This document shows, in pieces, positions 11,490 to 24,135 of a stretch of DNA of 60,000 nucleotides; within the stretch, counting starts at the first letter, position 1; the number at the start of each line of letters is the position of its first letter. The stretch lies in the NCBI RefSeq assembly GCF_964355755.1, contig NC_092673.1, positions 16,065,001 to 16,125,000 on the forward strand, in the 5' to 3' direction. The notes beneath the pieces were generated by a model. It saw only the letters and a program-made list of their open reading frames with translations. It had not been told where the DNA came from and made no database searches. Source of the stretch: Antedon mediterranea (Eukaryota > Echinodermata > Crinoidea > Comatulida > Antedonidae). Position numbers and translations under genes: made by a program.

Positions 11490-11990
11490 TTTATTTGTCA
11501 TTTTATATTGAAAACCAATTGCTCTTACTATTTGAAAGTGGACAGACAGACATGCTTACTCTTTTTATATGATTACAGTTTAGATATCTGAAGTTACATA
11601 ATTAGCATACACCTTTTGATTAGTAGAAAGTTAGATAATTAGCATACACATTTTGATTGGTAGGATAAGGGAACAAAAAGTGGGGTTTTTTCAAATATTG
11701 ATACAATTAGAGATGCCCCTACAATCTCAATTTTGTTCAAAGTGTATATTGCAGCTATAAACATTTTAAAGTAAAGTAATAATTTGATAAATGAAAAAAA
11801 AATTCAAATTAATAAGGGGACGCGACGGGGTATGGGGGAAGCAATTAGGTGTTTGATATAATGATACTGATGATAATAATGTTGCTATTTGTTTGTATTA
11901 ATAACTACAGTAGTAATTGTATTTTAAATCAAGATATCATATAATAATTAGACCCATGACAATCTAGGTGCATTGTAACCAAGACAACAA
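11490..11990. other. Non-coding spacer between minisatellites
   Basis: A short direct repeat (GTTACATAATTAGCATACACCTTTTGATT and a similar copy) lies near 11594-11660. Otherwise I see no gene or element. Confidence 0.5.
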
Positions 11991-11997
11991 CATTTTC

Positions 11998-12668
11998 CAC
12001 TCAACACAGTTTGTTGTGGATAAATCCAAAAGCTGTAGGAATCACTGTATTTATAGTACAGGGATTTTAACAACACAATTTGTTGTGGATAAATCTAAAA
12101 CCTGTAGAAATCACTGTATTTATAGTACAGGGATTTTAACAACAAAATTTGTTGTGGATAAATCCAAAAGCTGTAGGAATCCCTGTATTTATAGTACAGG
12201 GATTTTAACAACACAATTTGTTGTGGATAAATCTAAAAGCTGTAGGAATCACTGTATTTATAGTACAGGGATTTTAACAACACAATTTGTTGTGGATAAA
12301 TCTAAAAGCTGTAGGAATCCCTGTATTTATAGTACAGGGATTTTAACAACACAATTTGTTGTGGATAAATCCAAAAGCTGTAGGAATCCCTGTATTTATA
12401 GTACAGGGATTTTGACAACACAATTTGTTGTGGATAAATCTAAAAGCTGTAGGAATCACTGTATTTATAGTACAGCGATTTTAACAACACAATTTGTTGT
12501 GGATAAATCTGAAAGCTGTAGGAATCACTGTATTTATAGTACAGGGATTTTAACAACACAATTTGTTGTGGATAAATCTAAAAGCTGTAGGAATCACTGT
12601 ATTTATAGTACAGGGATTTTAACAACACAATTTGTTGTGGATAAATCTAAAAGCTGTACAGGGATTTT
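11998..12668. repeat. 69-bp minisatellite with internal hairpins, about 10 copies
   Basis: 69-bp units containing two inverted repeats: CACAA...TTGTG and CTGTA-TTTATAG-TACAG. In units with AATCCCTG the second extends to perfect 10-bp arms (AATCCCTGTA/TACAGGGATT). Because 69 is 23 codons, a 245-codon frame (11968-12705) runs through it; I do not consider it a gene. Confidence 0.9.
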
Positions 12669-12699
12669 TACGAAAAATGACCAAATTGATAATGATAAC

Positions 12700-13400
12700 T
12701 GTTAATGATGTGCAATTGTCAGTCTGTGTTAACTGTCACCCTTTTTAGTTCATATTTTGCGATATCAATGTTGTCATTCTTCATGCTGCATTTTGGTTAA
12801 AGTTTGGCCTACTGTAATTAATAGGCCTACAATAAATATAATAAGTCAATTCACATTAATATTTTGTTCTTTCTTTTCTAAGTTTGTAAAATTACAAAAA
12901 ACAAAACATGACAAACATATATGTGTTTGTTCTGTTTTTTTGTTGTAATTTTGAACAAATTTACATTACTTATAAATAACTAACATGTGCATATTATGCA
13001 AGTACAGAACGATGTTTAAATATGATGAATTGAATAAATTGTAAATTTTTTTGTACAGAACTGAATTATATTTTTTATATGAATGAATTTTCTAATACCT
13101 ATTTGTTAAAAATGAAATGTTCTATATTTTGATATTTTTCACTTTTAATTCAATTTTGTAAATTAAAACTCAATTAAGTATTTATGCTGCTGTGTTTTAA
13201 TGTTTATATTCATATTTTTTAAATAAATACTAATGAATGAAAAGCTTTTTGTTTGTTTGTAAGGATTGTGTGTTTGTTTGGAAGGGGGAGATTTTAACAT
13301 CGAGGATATCATTATACTGTATCAAAATGTACGTGCTTTGCTATTCATCGTATATTATACAAAATATCCATTCCACCAATCCAGAGAGTAATAAAGTTCT
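12700..13400. other. AT-rich intergenic DNA, nothing recognised
   Basis: Only short open frames without domain character, splice support or repeats. AATAAA-like words are common by composition. Confidence 0.5.
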
Positions 13401-13410
13401 TCGATATAAC

Positions 13411-14250
13411 CAAAGAATATATATCACAAGAATGAGTAATCCGCGATTTTCCCTGTAACAGTAATATTGTCCATGTGGTAGGGCGCCGCCATAAGTGTGG
13501 ATATATCTGGGATGTATACAACTTTTTGTAACGGTTTCACTAATCAAAGGCTGGACCACCGGTAGTATTTTCATGATAAAAAATGTTATCAACTACATGC
13601 CAACATCATGTTAAATACTATTTGGATATTTAATTGTTCGTTTTATGCAATTTATTTAGTAAAAACTGCCGTATAAACAGTTTGCTTTATCAACCGGGCG
13701 CTACGATAGCATGACCGGGCGTGTTGCTGTTTACGCGTTTTCACGAAGGATAGTTTAATACTATTCCTATATTTAACTTGTTTCTGGTAAAACAAATAAA
13801 TGTTAATGACATTTAACATTTTGTCCTATTAATAACATGTATTTTATACTAATTTATATCATAAAAACAATACTTAATTTACCGGGCGTAGAGTAGTACA
13901 CGGCAATGGTAAAGAATAGGCCGTGCTGAGTAACGATTCGTTGATTTTGGTGTTGCTGTGTTAGGCCTTTTTTGTGAACTAACTTAGCATGTTAGTAAAT
14001 AATTATCTGTAAAAGTGAATGTACACTAGTTTGTTAATAAATATGTATTATAAAATAGTTTACAATTGCAAAAACTATTATCATAATTAATTCTATTTAA
14101 TGTGACATGTATAATATCTATTAAATCAAGTCTTATTTAGTATGTATACATCCGCCCTTATGAGGGCGGGCATCACTCACTGGAGCTCTCTGTTACAAAT
14201 TTCTCATGCAAAAATCGCGGAATACTCATTCTTGTGATATATATTCTTTG
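13411..14250. mobile_element. Inverted-repeat DNA element, 840 bp
   Basis: The ends CAAAGAATATATATCACAAG (left) and its complement (right) form terminal inverted repeats that continue, with one mismatch, through AATGAGTAATCCGCGATTTT for about 45 bp. ATATAAC flanks both ends (13404-13410 and 14251-14257) as a target duplication. No transposase frame is visible, so it is non-autonomous. It ends about 50 bp before a TATA box. Confidence 0.8.
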
Positions 14251-14297
14251 ATATAACACAGCGATAATGTTACGTAGACAAATGGTGGTTGCGCCCT

Positions 14298-14312
14298 CTA
14301 TAAAAAATAAAA
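14298..14312 (+). promoter_or_regulatory. TATA-box promoter
   Basis: CTATAAAAAATAAAA lies 49 bp before an ATG that begins a short open exon with a consensus donor. The spacing fits transcription start at about 14325-14330. The sequence is just outside the 840-bp inverted-repeat element. Confidence 0.5.
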
Positions 14313-14347
14313 GTTTATTCACCCACCACCAACAAACCACTCACAAC

Positions 14348-14373
14348 ATGTCGAAGAATGTCAAACACAAGAA
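14348..14373 (+). CDS. Candidate alternative first coding exon (MSKNVKHK)
   Basis: ATG followed by MSKNVKHK and two bases, then GTAAGT: phase 2 out. The first ankyrin-cap exon of gene B (24485) is phase 2 in, so this exon can join it in frame, with a 10-kb intron. The TATA box 49 bp upstream supports a real transcript start. It could instead belong to an unrelated gene whose other exons I cannot recognise. Confidence 0.4.
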
Positions 14374-14783
14374 GTAAGTTTTTGTTTCATTATTATCATA
14401 TACGGTATACGGTATATTATCCTAGGCCTACCTACTTAGTACTATATTATATCAGCCTAGATAGGCCTATAGGCTAGGCTAGTTCTAAGTAGCTGGGGCA
14501 GGCCCTAAGCCCTACCTCTAGCTATCAAAGGCTTTTTTAGTGGGCCTAGAGGCCTAGGCCTAGGGCCTAGGTGTTTTCCGATCGTGGTATACACTGTCTA
14601 ATGGATGTCCTCATGAAAAATACCTGTACACAATAATACGAGGATACTTCGCATTTTCCTATCTCCTCCTACGATAATTGTTTTTAATAGCTGAAAACCG
14701 GTTGAACAGCTCGAGTAGAGTATCATAATGTTGAAGACAGGCCGATTTTCTTAAAAAAATACTATTTTGATAGATTTAATATA

Positions 14784-15577
14784 CGCCGTGGTTAGGATTC
14801 CGGCACCGGAACTCAACTGCCCAGCGTTAGGGAATCCGACACGCTATTGCGCATGCCCAGAGCTAGGTAATCGGGGCGACTCTATACTTCTTATCAAAGA
14901 ACTTAGTTCTCTTTGTTCTTATCAACAGCGATGGATCATTTCATAGCTGCGCCACACGGCGAACTAGCCTAGCCTAGATGCCTACTAATATGGGATCCAC
15001 TAATCTAGGCTAGGGCTACCAGTTAGACGTGGCCAGTGGTCCTATAGTATTTATTTTGTAATTAAAAAGTCGTTGCTTCATTCATATATAAACTTCATAT
15101 CATTATGAATTATATAATTACATGACTAGTTTTATGATTTTTCATAACGCATTATATATAGTTACTCTCTACATAACAACATGCAATCACAAGTTGATTT
15201 GTTGACGGCAGCCACCGCGTAAATGTGAAAAAAACTGTTCGGGAAGTCAGGGTCGCAACGCTAAAAACAGCATTACGATTCTTAGATAGATACTGATACT
15301 TATTAATACCATTATAATTATTTTAACGCGTGGCGTAGTCGTATTTTAATTATTAATTCATGTATGGCATAGGCCAAGTTTCATCCATCGCTCTCTCGCT
15401 CGCGCAACGACTATCTAGGCTACAGTAAATCCCTATAACACTCCGACTCTCCGTGGTGTGGCACACTATTAGTGCAAGCTATAATTCATTTCCCAGAGCT
15501 CTGGGCATGCGCAATAGCGTGTCGGATTCCCTAACGGTGAGCAGTTGAGTTCCGGTGCCGGAATCCTAACCACGGCG
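14784..15577. mobile_element. Mutator-like non-autonomous element, 794 bp
   Basis: Long terminal inverted repeats of about 80 bp start CGCCGTGGTTAGGATTCCGG at the left and end with the complement at the right. A 9-bp duplication, TTTAATATA, flanks it (14775-14783, 15578-15586). Long TIRs with a 9-bp duplication are typical of Mutator-like elements. No transposase frame is present. Confidence 0.85.
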
Positions 15578-15589
15578 TTTAATATACGT

Positions 15590-16845
15590 TTATACAAATG
15601 TATTGATTTGCGATGAATGGAACATTCCAAATTATTTGGTTTAACCATGCTTGCATACCTCCATGATTTAACACAAGTAGGTCAATTTATGGGCCCTTTG
15701 AGAATAAACATAAATAGTATTGTAAAGCTATACAATACTGTAAATAGGTATTAACCACTTTTGATAGCCATTTGAATCGCAAATTTCTTATTGTGTGGGT
15801 TGGTAGGCCTACTGTTTATTATATATAAACAAATATACTAATAAACTTTATTACTGTGAGTGTGGGTAGCCCCTACTTTTAGATTATAAACACATAATAA
15901 TATAATACTTTATTACTGACAGTTGCTTCTCAACGTTTGTATTAATTAATAATTACAAAAAAATATAAACGTCGTGGTGGTGTATCGTTACATGTACTTT
16001 ACTATTTCAATCGACTATGACAGTGACAATTTTAACAGTTATTAAATCGGAAATGTTTTACTCTATTTAGTGTTATGTTATTTATAGGCCTATTAAAAAA
16101 AAACCCAACCCTCAATAATGTTAGATACAAAATACAAATTGGGTTTGTTTAATGAGTCCAAATGAAACATTTGGACTCAGTTTGTGAGAAGTTTCTCTTT
16201 TGGAAGTAATTCGCACGGTGCTAATTTTGGTTAAATACATAAATACATAAATAGCCTAAATGTTTTATAGTCATGCGGTACGTAGGCCTACATTTTGAAA
16301 TCGCCAGTTTTTTTACGCTGAAATTACTATGTATTCGAGAACCATATGTGGGCACGACCTAGATGGTACGCTCGCTTCGCTCGCGCACCATCTAGTTAAT
16401 AATAATTATTAATAAATTAATAGAAAACTAGAGAGGGCGCTTTTCGACAAGGAAATGAATGTTTTTTCATGTGTGTTATTTTTCCGCTCGAGTTTATTCA
16501 ATTTACTGTAATATACACTGTTACATACTATTTTATTGGGAAGATGCCCCCACACTTCATCTCCTGAACTAACATAGTACAGTATAAGTCAAATTAATTG
16601 TTTTACATTTTTTTTATTGAAATCAATCTGCCTCAAAAAATATTATAATAGTACAATAACAGAAAGGTAGATAGGTATTTTTATAATTGTTCAATTTAAA
16701 AATGTAAACAGAAAAAAAACTGAATAAATGTTTATACATACATTATAAATGAAATAAAATAACTACTATTTTAGTAATGCATACACAAGTACAGAATATC
16801 AGAAATCAATGAATTATGTTTCTAAATATGGCATTATTAGGCTAA
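15590..16845. other. Intergenic, nothing recognised except a short hairpin
   Basis: A perfect-looking inverted repeat with CTAGATGGT...ACCATCTAG arms and a CGCTCGCTTCGCTCGCG core sits at 16359-16396. No gene seen. Confidence 0.5.
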
Positions 16846-17090
16846 TTCCATATACCCAAAAATGATACCACAGGAACACAATGCTATAACATAGGAAAAC
16901 GGCCTCATATTACAGTGGTTAATTCATTATCAATAATGCATTGTGTTCCATATACCCAAAATGATACCCCAGGAACACAATACTTTAACGAGGAAAACGG
17001 CCTCATTGCTTATTGAAGTGGTTTATTTATCATATAATGCACTGTGTTCCATATACCCAAAATGACACCCCAGGAACACAATACTATAAT
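16846..17090. repeat. About 100-bp tandem repeat, 2.5 copies
   Basis: TTCCATATACCCAAAA...GGAACACAAT starts at 16846, 16946 and 17047, with the shared words GAAAACGGCCTCAT in the first two units. Confidence 0.8.
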
Positions 17091-17535
17091 TTTGCTATGG
17101 TTACTTAATTTTACTTAATCTTTATTAATACAAATATATTGATTTCCAAAGTGGTTCACAAAAGTTCTACAAAACTAAATGAAAATGATACACATTAATA
17201 AAACGCAAATTCAAGAAATGTTTCTACACTTCATACAAAAGAAAAATCATGGAAGTGAATTGGATTAACACATCTACTTTGCAGAAAATGTAAACAAATA
17301 ATACTGTAACTGAATTGATAAGCACTGATCCCTTTAAACTTTACTAATAAAACACTATCAATTACGAAGGGAAAAAAACATGTTTCCACTACTTGATACA
17401 GAGAGTAGAGAATGCTCGATTGTCAAATGACGCTCTCCCTCAATATCCAATCACATCTTCCTTTAAAACTCCCTAAGTTGTTAATAATCAATGTCCATGA
17501 GCATGTTCATGTCTTCATTTTGATGGTCCGAATAT

Positions 17536-17842
17536 AGCTCCCCATGGGCCATGTTCCATGTTTTTGTTTCTATGGAACGTCAAAAGAGCAAAAATTATAT
17601 AGGGGGCTGAAAACTCTGTGGAGTCCATCTACAGTGTGGATGGAACAATGTAAAATTAAAATTGTAATGATAATAGTATAATCATGCAAGTACGAAGAAA
17701 TAAATAAATACTGGCAAATAAATTTTAATTTAAAAATCATGATAAGTTTTTTTGTTTCGTTTTCTTTCTGTTTTTATACTTGTACTATTATTGTTGCTCT
17801 TTTGGCGCTCCATAGAAACAAAAACATTGAGCATGGGGAGCT
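17536..17842. mobile_element. Inverted-repeat element (MITE-like), about 307 bp
   Basis: Left end AGCTCCCCATG... with TTTTTGTTTCTATGGA and CAAAAGAGCAA is repeated in reverse complement at the right end (TTGCTCTTTTGG, TCCATAGAAACAAAAACA, CATGGGGAGCT). Arms of about 60 bp with mismatches and no open frame. Confidence 0.7.
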
Positions 17843-18224
17843 CGAGGAGTTACATTGTCATTACAGTATACAAAGAAACACATCTGTAAAATCATCAATT
17901 TAAAGGATTTATTTATTTGTTATTATGTGTTTCTCCTTCTGAAAGTACTTATAAGTCCTAATTTTAAAGTGTGGTGTTCAGGATAAAGTTAGTCAACAAA
18001 TTTGGAGTCAAAATACAAGAAAGGCAGGTGCGTAAGAAAAACATCCTCTGAAGCAACACAATGGAGTTAATATATACCAACAAACAACCCGTCAAGTTTG
18101 TTTGTTGTAAAGAAAAATATACATTTACTCAACGGGCGAAAATAATGTGAGTTTATCTATGTTTTGCGGTAGTATTAAATTATATTTATGGTAATAAATG
18201 AAACCTACTGTGTTTAAAATTATG

Positions 18225-18862
18225 GGATCAGGTGCCGTTTTCGGCCACCTCGACTTGTGATATTTAGTTTAATTGTTTTGTAGTTTAACATGTTTTAATT
18301 CCGATTGTATTTTAGTATTTAGGATCGATGTTTTAATTCCGATTGTACTGTAGTTGTTTTTAATATGTTTTGATTCCGATTGTACTGTAGTTGTTTTTAA
18401 TATGTTTTGATTCCGATTGTACTGTAGTTGTTTTTAATATGTTTTGATTCCGATTGTACTGTAGTATTTAAGATTTTCTAATTTCGAATCGTATTGTACT
18501 AAAATTTATTGTGTTTAAATCCAGATAGGCATAACATAGTATTTAATATGTTTTAATTTTGATTATACTGTAGTGTTTAGTTTAGTTTTTATATATAGTA
18601 AGTAAGTTACCTACTTATATAGTTAATATTGTTACAAAATCTTGGCATTCCGTAACACAGTACCTAATAATAACATGCCTTATAAAAAGTACATGCTTGC
18701 TAGTTTTTGATGTTCTGTATTGTAGGTTACATAACAGAACAATTGTATTGTCTTCCCATTCAATAGACACCATTCTCTACATAAAACATAATACACCACA
18801 CCCCTATCATAATAATGGTATAGTCCATACAAGTCGAGGTGGCCGAAAACGGCACCTGATCC
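18225..18862. mobile_element. Inverted-repeat element with perfect 34-bp ends, 638 bp
   Basis: The ends GGATCAGGTGCCGTTTTCGG... and the complement at 18829-18862 match over 34 bp without mismatch. Flanks AAAATTATG and AAAATGATG may be a 9-bp duplication with one change. The interior includes about four 37-bp tandem units with TTCCGATTGTACTGTAG (18290-18470). No transposase frame. Confidence 0.8.
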
Positions 18863-18889
18863 AAAATGATGTATGGATAAACAAGTATT

Positions 18890-21800
18890 GTTTTTAAGCT
18901 GTAGTATATCTTAGTATTTGTAATCTTAGGTGTTGGGTCTTAGCTTTCGTGATCTTAGGTCTTAGGGGGTCTGAGCTTTCGTGGTCTGAGCTTTCGTGAC
19001 ACCCCTAGCCTAGGCCCTCAATTGGGCGAAAACATGCAGCCTGTCCACCAGGCTTTGAACAAGATAGGCTAGTTTGTCTAGCCTAGGCCTAATACCGTCA
19101 AATGGTCATGATTAGAATGTCAAATGTTGACAAAATTTACGTTACTATTTATTTAGTATTCTTTCAAATAAATACAACTTGTAATGCAAACTTATGAACC
19201 AGAAAAAAAATGTTGTATTTTGTTTGTAATTAGTTTCTGATTTCCTACATATTTAAATAACTGTACAGGAAGTAACATATAGAACATTACATTATTGTTT
19301 CAGGTGCTGAAGGGTTAAGGGGGTGATTTATTATTTATTATTTTATTAGCTGCCTTCAATATCCAATCTATGTATATGTCATCTACTATAGTGTAATTAA
19401 TTGTATAAACAGCCCCTTTAATTTAATGATATATTCAGCTTTCATCATCTATGCCATTTTCATCTATTCTATTTTCATCATCTATTCATCATTGATAGAA
19501 ATTTCATTGACGCAATTTTCATCATAACCAATAACTTGCGTAAGCGACGTTTCATAGATTCTGGTTTCACCAAAATATGTTCCGCTTGATGTTAATGAAA
19601 GTTTTCAGTTATGACATCGAAGAGAGCTTAGTTGTACAATCTTCATGGTAAATTCAAGCTAATTTACTAATGATGTTTATACTATGTATGCTGGTTTTGC
19701 ATAAAATTGCATATAATCAAGCTGCATCACTTTAATCGTCCCTAGATAATTATACTAATTTATCAAACTAAATGATATTAAAGCTTGTTAATATTTTATT
19801 TTATATACTGTACCATAGTAAAAATTATTTTCACAGCATAGGTTTATAGTATTACTGTATGTTGACCAGGTTTATATAAGATGTTCTATCCACAAATTTT
19901 AGAGAATGGCAGGCACTAAATCGACAGAAAAAAAAGTAACATTGATAAAAAATAAAGATTCTTGACAATCACAACAGGTTCAATGCAGATCACTTAACCT
20001 TAAAGAAAGGCAAGACTGATTGAGGAAGTAATGTAATTCACAAAATAAAGAAATAGGGTGTTGGCCCTTGGTATAACAATAAGCATCTTATAATAGGCAG
20101 CTTCTATGATCGGACTGTGCAATTTTGAATGTAATGTTATTTTATCATGTATGTTTCTTTAGATTCAGTGTGTAAATGTGAGTTGTAATAGTATAGTTAT
20201 TTATTTCATTTTATAATACTGTCATTTTACTTGTTGTAATTGTACAATGATCGTTTAGTATCAAACAGTATTTATACAAATAATTAATGTTTTATATTCT
20301 AATGGTACAAACAATCGCATCTAGTGTTAATATGTCAACAAATGACCAAACAATCCTAGGCCTATGCTATGCTAAAGCACCTATAGGCCTAGCTAGTAAT
20401 AGCAATTGGCCTAGCAAGGTAGAAAAGCAGCAATTCTATTACGAAATTTCGACAGGCAACTGAAACTTATCTACTAATTCTAAAAACTAACTAAAGGATT
20501 GACTAATTCTGGTTTTTTTCCCCAAGATTTCATGTCTTGTAGAGATTCAATTCAATTCAAATAAACATTTATTTCTTTCATTCATATTTGAGTAAAAACA
20601 TTATAATTTCTGATATTTTATAAATAAATATTTTTTTTTTTAGAGATATAATACAGTAAATCATAATGTATAAAAAAAAAAGATGATTCAGTTATATACA
20701 AAATGAAAGAGGCAAAAAAACCCAAGAAAGTATCGATCAATTGGAAACAAAAATCCAATTGAAACTTGTATGTTGGGAAGCCATGTAAGAAGATTATACT
20801 TAAATATATAAATGTAAACATATAACTACACATACACATCATTGTTGTCATCATTATTGTAGTCAACAACAATACCATCATTCAATTCAATTTAAAGATT
20901 AAGAGATTAATTAAATTAAAATCATAAAAACAATCTAAAGCTATAAATTGAATTGCTTTTTTTGTCTAATTTAATACATGTATCTCAAACCATAGAGATA
21001 TTTCTATAATCTATGCTCAAACCTGCCAACTTTTTCAGTGGCCAATGCATGAGACATTAAATTAAATTGTATATAGCGCCCTCTATGTTATAATAACTTG
21101 AAAAACGCCCTGAGCTGTATGTTAAATTTTTCGCCGAATTGAGTTTGGCTTTCCTGTACTACTATCAATTCCAGTTGATAAAGTAAGTGTTAATAATAAC
21201 TAAATATGAATATCAATCAATATGTTATTACAAAATAGAAAAAAAAATCATTAGAAGAATGTTGTAAACATTTAAAAATAAATCACTTTGGGAATTGACA
21301 ATTTAATGATTATCATTGTCAAATTGACCTTATAATATATTTTCACATTTAATTTTTCCTTTTCTCTTCATGTCAAGCAATTTCTGTTATTTTCTTTATT
21401 ACGTCTGTCTAATGAGTGAGTTCTCTCCTTTCAATTAGTTTAGTATGTCAACTTCAGATATTTGGGTAGTCTACAGGTAGGTTCTAAAATATGTTTTGAC
21501 ATAATGTTAGTAAAAAGATAAATATATTGCCACATAAGGCGTTTCATACATATAATGCTAATTGATCGATCATCGGAAAAAAACGCAGTAGTTTCCAAAC
21601 AAAAATTGAAACGCTATCCGGTGGACTAACATAAAAAAGAGAATATAAACTACAGACTTGGGGCAAGTCGTCTAATATTTGGGCAACTAATCTTTGTTAT
21701 GGATGATTTTACCAATGTACAGAAACAATTTTATTGCATTAAGTATTTTTTCCTATAGTTTAAAATGTATGTACAGTATAGTGATTCATTTGTTCATGTT

Positions 21801-22560
21801 TGAAAAATGAAAGAGTTGGTGTCAGTTTATTTCAAAATGGTAGCTAAATCAATGTCGATGACCTATTAAATATAGTACACCCTTCCTCCCCTGAAATTGA
21901 CGATTAACAAGTATATACTTATTTAAACTTTACAATCAGTTGTGTTAATAATTAATGCATTTTATGTTAAAGGCCAAAACCCGAATGGCGAAAGCTGATT
22001 TGTTTTGGTCTTTTTTGTCATAATTGTTAAAGTTTTTATATTATATTATGAGAGTGACAAATAAAGTATTTACACAAATATATATATTTTGGCCTTATGT
22101 GTACAATATAAATGTTAAAAAAAGATATTCAAAGTTTACTTTCAAGTCGCTAGCATTACAAAGAATCTACAATTTCTTTTTAAAGAATTGTAGCCAATTT
22201 TAAAAAAATGTCCTAATTAGGATAGTTTTTGCAGTTTAAAAATGTAATGTTGTTTACTACACCAACATGAAGGAAATAAAAAAGATTACATTATTTATTT
22301 CCTCCATGATATCATAGTGTGCCTTGCTATTGTGTGTACATTCTTTTATTGACTTAACTTTGACTGGACAATATCCAGATGCCAATTGTGTAGTAAAATG
22401 GCATCATATGCTCTAGTTAACATGTTCTTTACAAAAGGTTGTTCTTTGTTAATATGAAGTATATAGAAACTACTTACTGTATAATAATAAAAGGTTGTTC
22501 TTTGTTAATATGAAGTATATAGAAACTACTTATAATAATAATATAAGTTGACAACTTATA
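18890..22560. other. Intergenic / possible long 5' intron, repeats only
   Basis: I see no coding exon with support. A minus-strand LINE-type tail (GATTCAATTCAATTCAAATAAACATTTATT) is at 20544-20575. A 32-bp word with GTGTTGGC...ATAACAATAA occurs at 20052 and again at 22630. Two 53-bp direct repeats with GGTTGTTCTTTGTTAATATG lie at 22436-22541. Confidence 0.5.
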
Positions 22561-22667
22561 TTTTCTGTTATTTTTTAGTATGCAAGACTGACTCTCAAAG
22601 TCATGTGATACACAGAACGCTGTAAACTAGGTGTTGGCACTTAGCATAACAATAAACACCTTTGACG

Positions 22668-22711
22668 ATGGACCAGGGAATGGAGGAATATTCAGACATG
22701 AACCTACAAGG
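22668..22711 (+). CDS. Candidate alternative first coding exon (MDQGMEEYSDMNLQ)
   Basis: ATG, 14 codons (MDQGMEEYSDMNLQ) and two bases before GTAAGT: phase 2 out, so it can join the phase-2 exon at 24485 in frame. An acceptor-like TATTTTTTAG at 22569-22578 could make this an internal 5' exon. Joined to the 24136 exon instead it would meet a stop, so in that transcript it would be an upstream frame. Confidence 0.4.
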
Positions 22712-23312
22712 GTAAGTTATGGTTACCAATACCACCAACTCTTTATGAATTTATTGTTAGTGACTGTGTGTGTTTTTATTTCATTACAGTAATTTGACGT
22801 TTTAAGCTCTTTGTCATTTGAAGGTTACAAATAAACAGTACAGTTAAACAACACAAGACACATAAATTTTGCTTGATCTAATCCAGCAGAAGTATGTAGT
22901 GTGAGAACAAATTACAATTTTCATCTTCATTCAGTAACACCAGCATACAGATGCAAGTTAATTGTCGTAGCCTTTAATGTTTCTGTCTGATGGGATTATA
23001 TTTTATACATGCTGTATGTATGAAACACACACAGTGATGTTGAAATATAAAATGTTTCTGCTGGAATAGCTTTCATTATGTATACATTTTCACCAGTTTT
23101 ATGTTCAACAGTCTGATGATACTGAAGTTTCCATTCCATTTGTATATCCAGTAAACAATTGATTATTATCAGTATTGCCTTTGTACCACACAGTTACTGT
23201 GACACAAACAATTGGTATTTTTTGCATTGCTAATGTTTTGAATACAACACACATATTAGGAATTAATGATGATTCGCACTAGTTTCTTTTATTTCCTGAA
23301 AATTATTTGTAA

Positions 23313-23415
23313 AGCTCTGTCTACACCACCATATATGGAAATGATGAGGTCATATAACTACCCTATTTGAGAACATAACAATTTCTTTGTCAAGTTTGAT
23401 ATTGTAGACAGAGCT
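23313..23415. mobile_element. Small MITE, AGCTCTGTCTACA ends
   Basis: AGCTCTGTCTACA at the left and TGTAGACAGAGCT at the right enclose about 100 bp. A related, less perfect copy is at 57818-57972. Confidence 0.65.
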
Positions 23416-23441
23416 GTGGGTTGTCTAACAAAAGCTATGCA

Positions 23442-23562
23442 TTTAATAACCTCAGGCTACAGAGTTGGAGATATGAACATTTAATAACCTCAGGCTACAG
23501 AGTTGGAGATATGAACATTTAATAACCTCAGGCTACAGAGTTGGAGATATGAACATTTAAAA
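23442..23562. repeat. 38-bp tandem repeat, 3 copies
   Basis: Three identical units of TTTAATAACCTCAGGCTACA... start at 23442, 23480 and 23518. Non-coding. Confidence 0.9.
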
Positions 23563-23599
23563 TCAGACAAGATAGTATCAGACAATTTGATAGCTATAA

Positions 23600-23913
23600 A
23601 GATGTATTATTCCCCATATAAAAATAATAATTCATTTTTTTTTGTTGAATGCCATTTTAATGTCCCATAATAGGTATCCACTTTGACCAAAAGTTTAATT
23701 GAAAACATTTTTTTACCTGAAAAAATGGTAATTTAAAGCAAAAATTAATCAATTTGGCTGCCAGCCAATGGTTTTTGTGTAAAGTGAAAACGTTATTTCT
23801 TTTCGTTTTTTTGTGTACAGAAGTGATTAACTTTATTAAAACTACAAAATAACCAGCTATTAAAAGTCTGATTTAATTAATCTTCATTTTTTCATGTTTT
23901 TGGGTGACAATCT
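23600..23913. mobile_element. MITE with TTAA target duplication, copy 2 (reverse orientation)
   Basis: This segment is the reverse complement of 4470-4813 with scattered differences, including the shared core TTGGCTGCCAGCCAATGG. The right flank is TTAA; the left has decayed to ATAA. Confidence 0.75.
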
Positions 23914-24135
23914 TTAAAGTTATATTTTAACAAAATGACATTGTTGTGAGTATCAGTAGCTGTATCTCAATGTACAAATATAATAAGCAAAAGCTAAATC
24001 CAAACGACAAAGTAAAACAGCCAGCATCAGAAACATCTATATTATGGTATATTTATAAACTTCAATAGGAATTTATAGAGATACAGATAGTTTACATACC
24101 AGGAAATATTAAATGTTTACCTTTTATATTTTCAG

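Noticed and set aside
11968-12705. 245-codon open frame
   Set aside because: Produced by the 69-bp (23-codon) satellite; no domain, no splice or promoter support.
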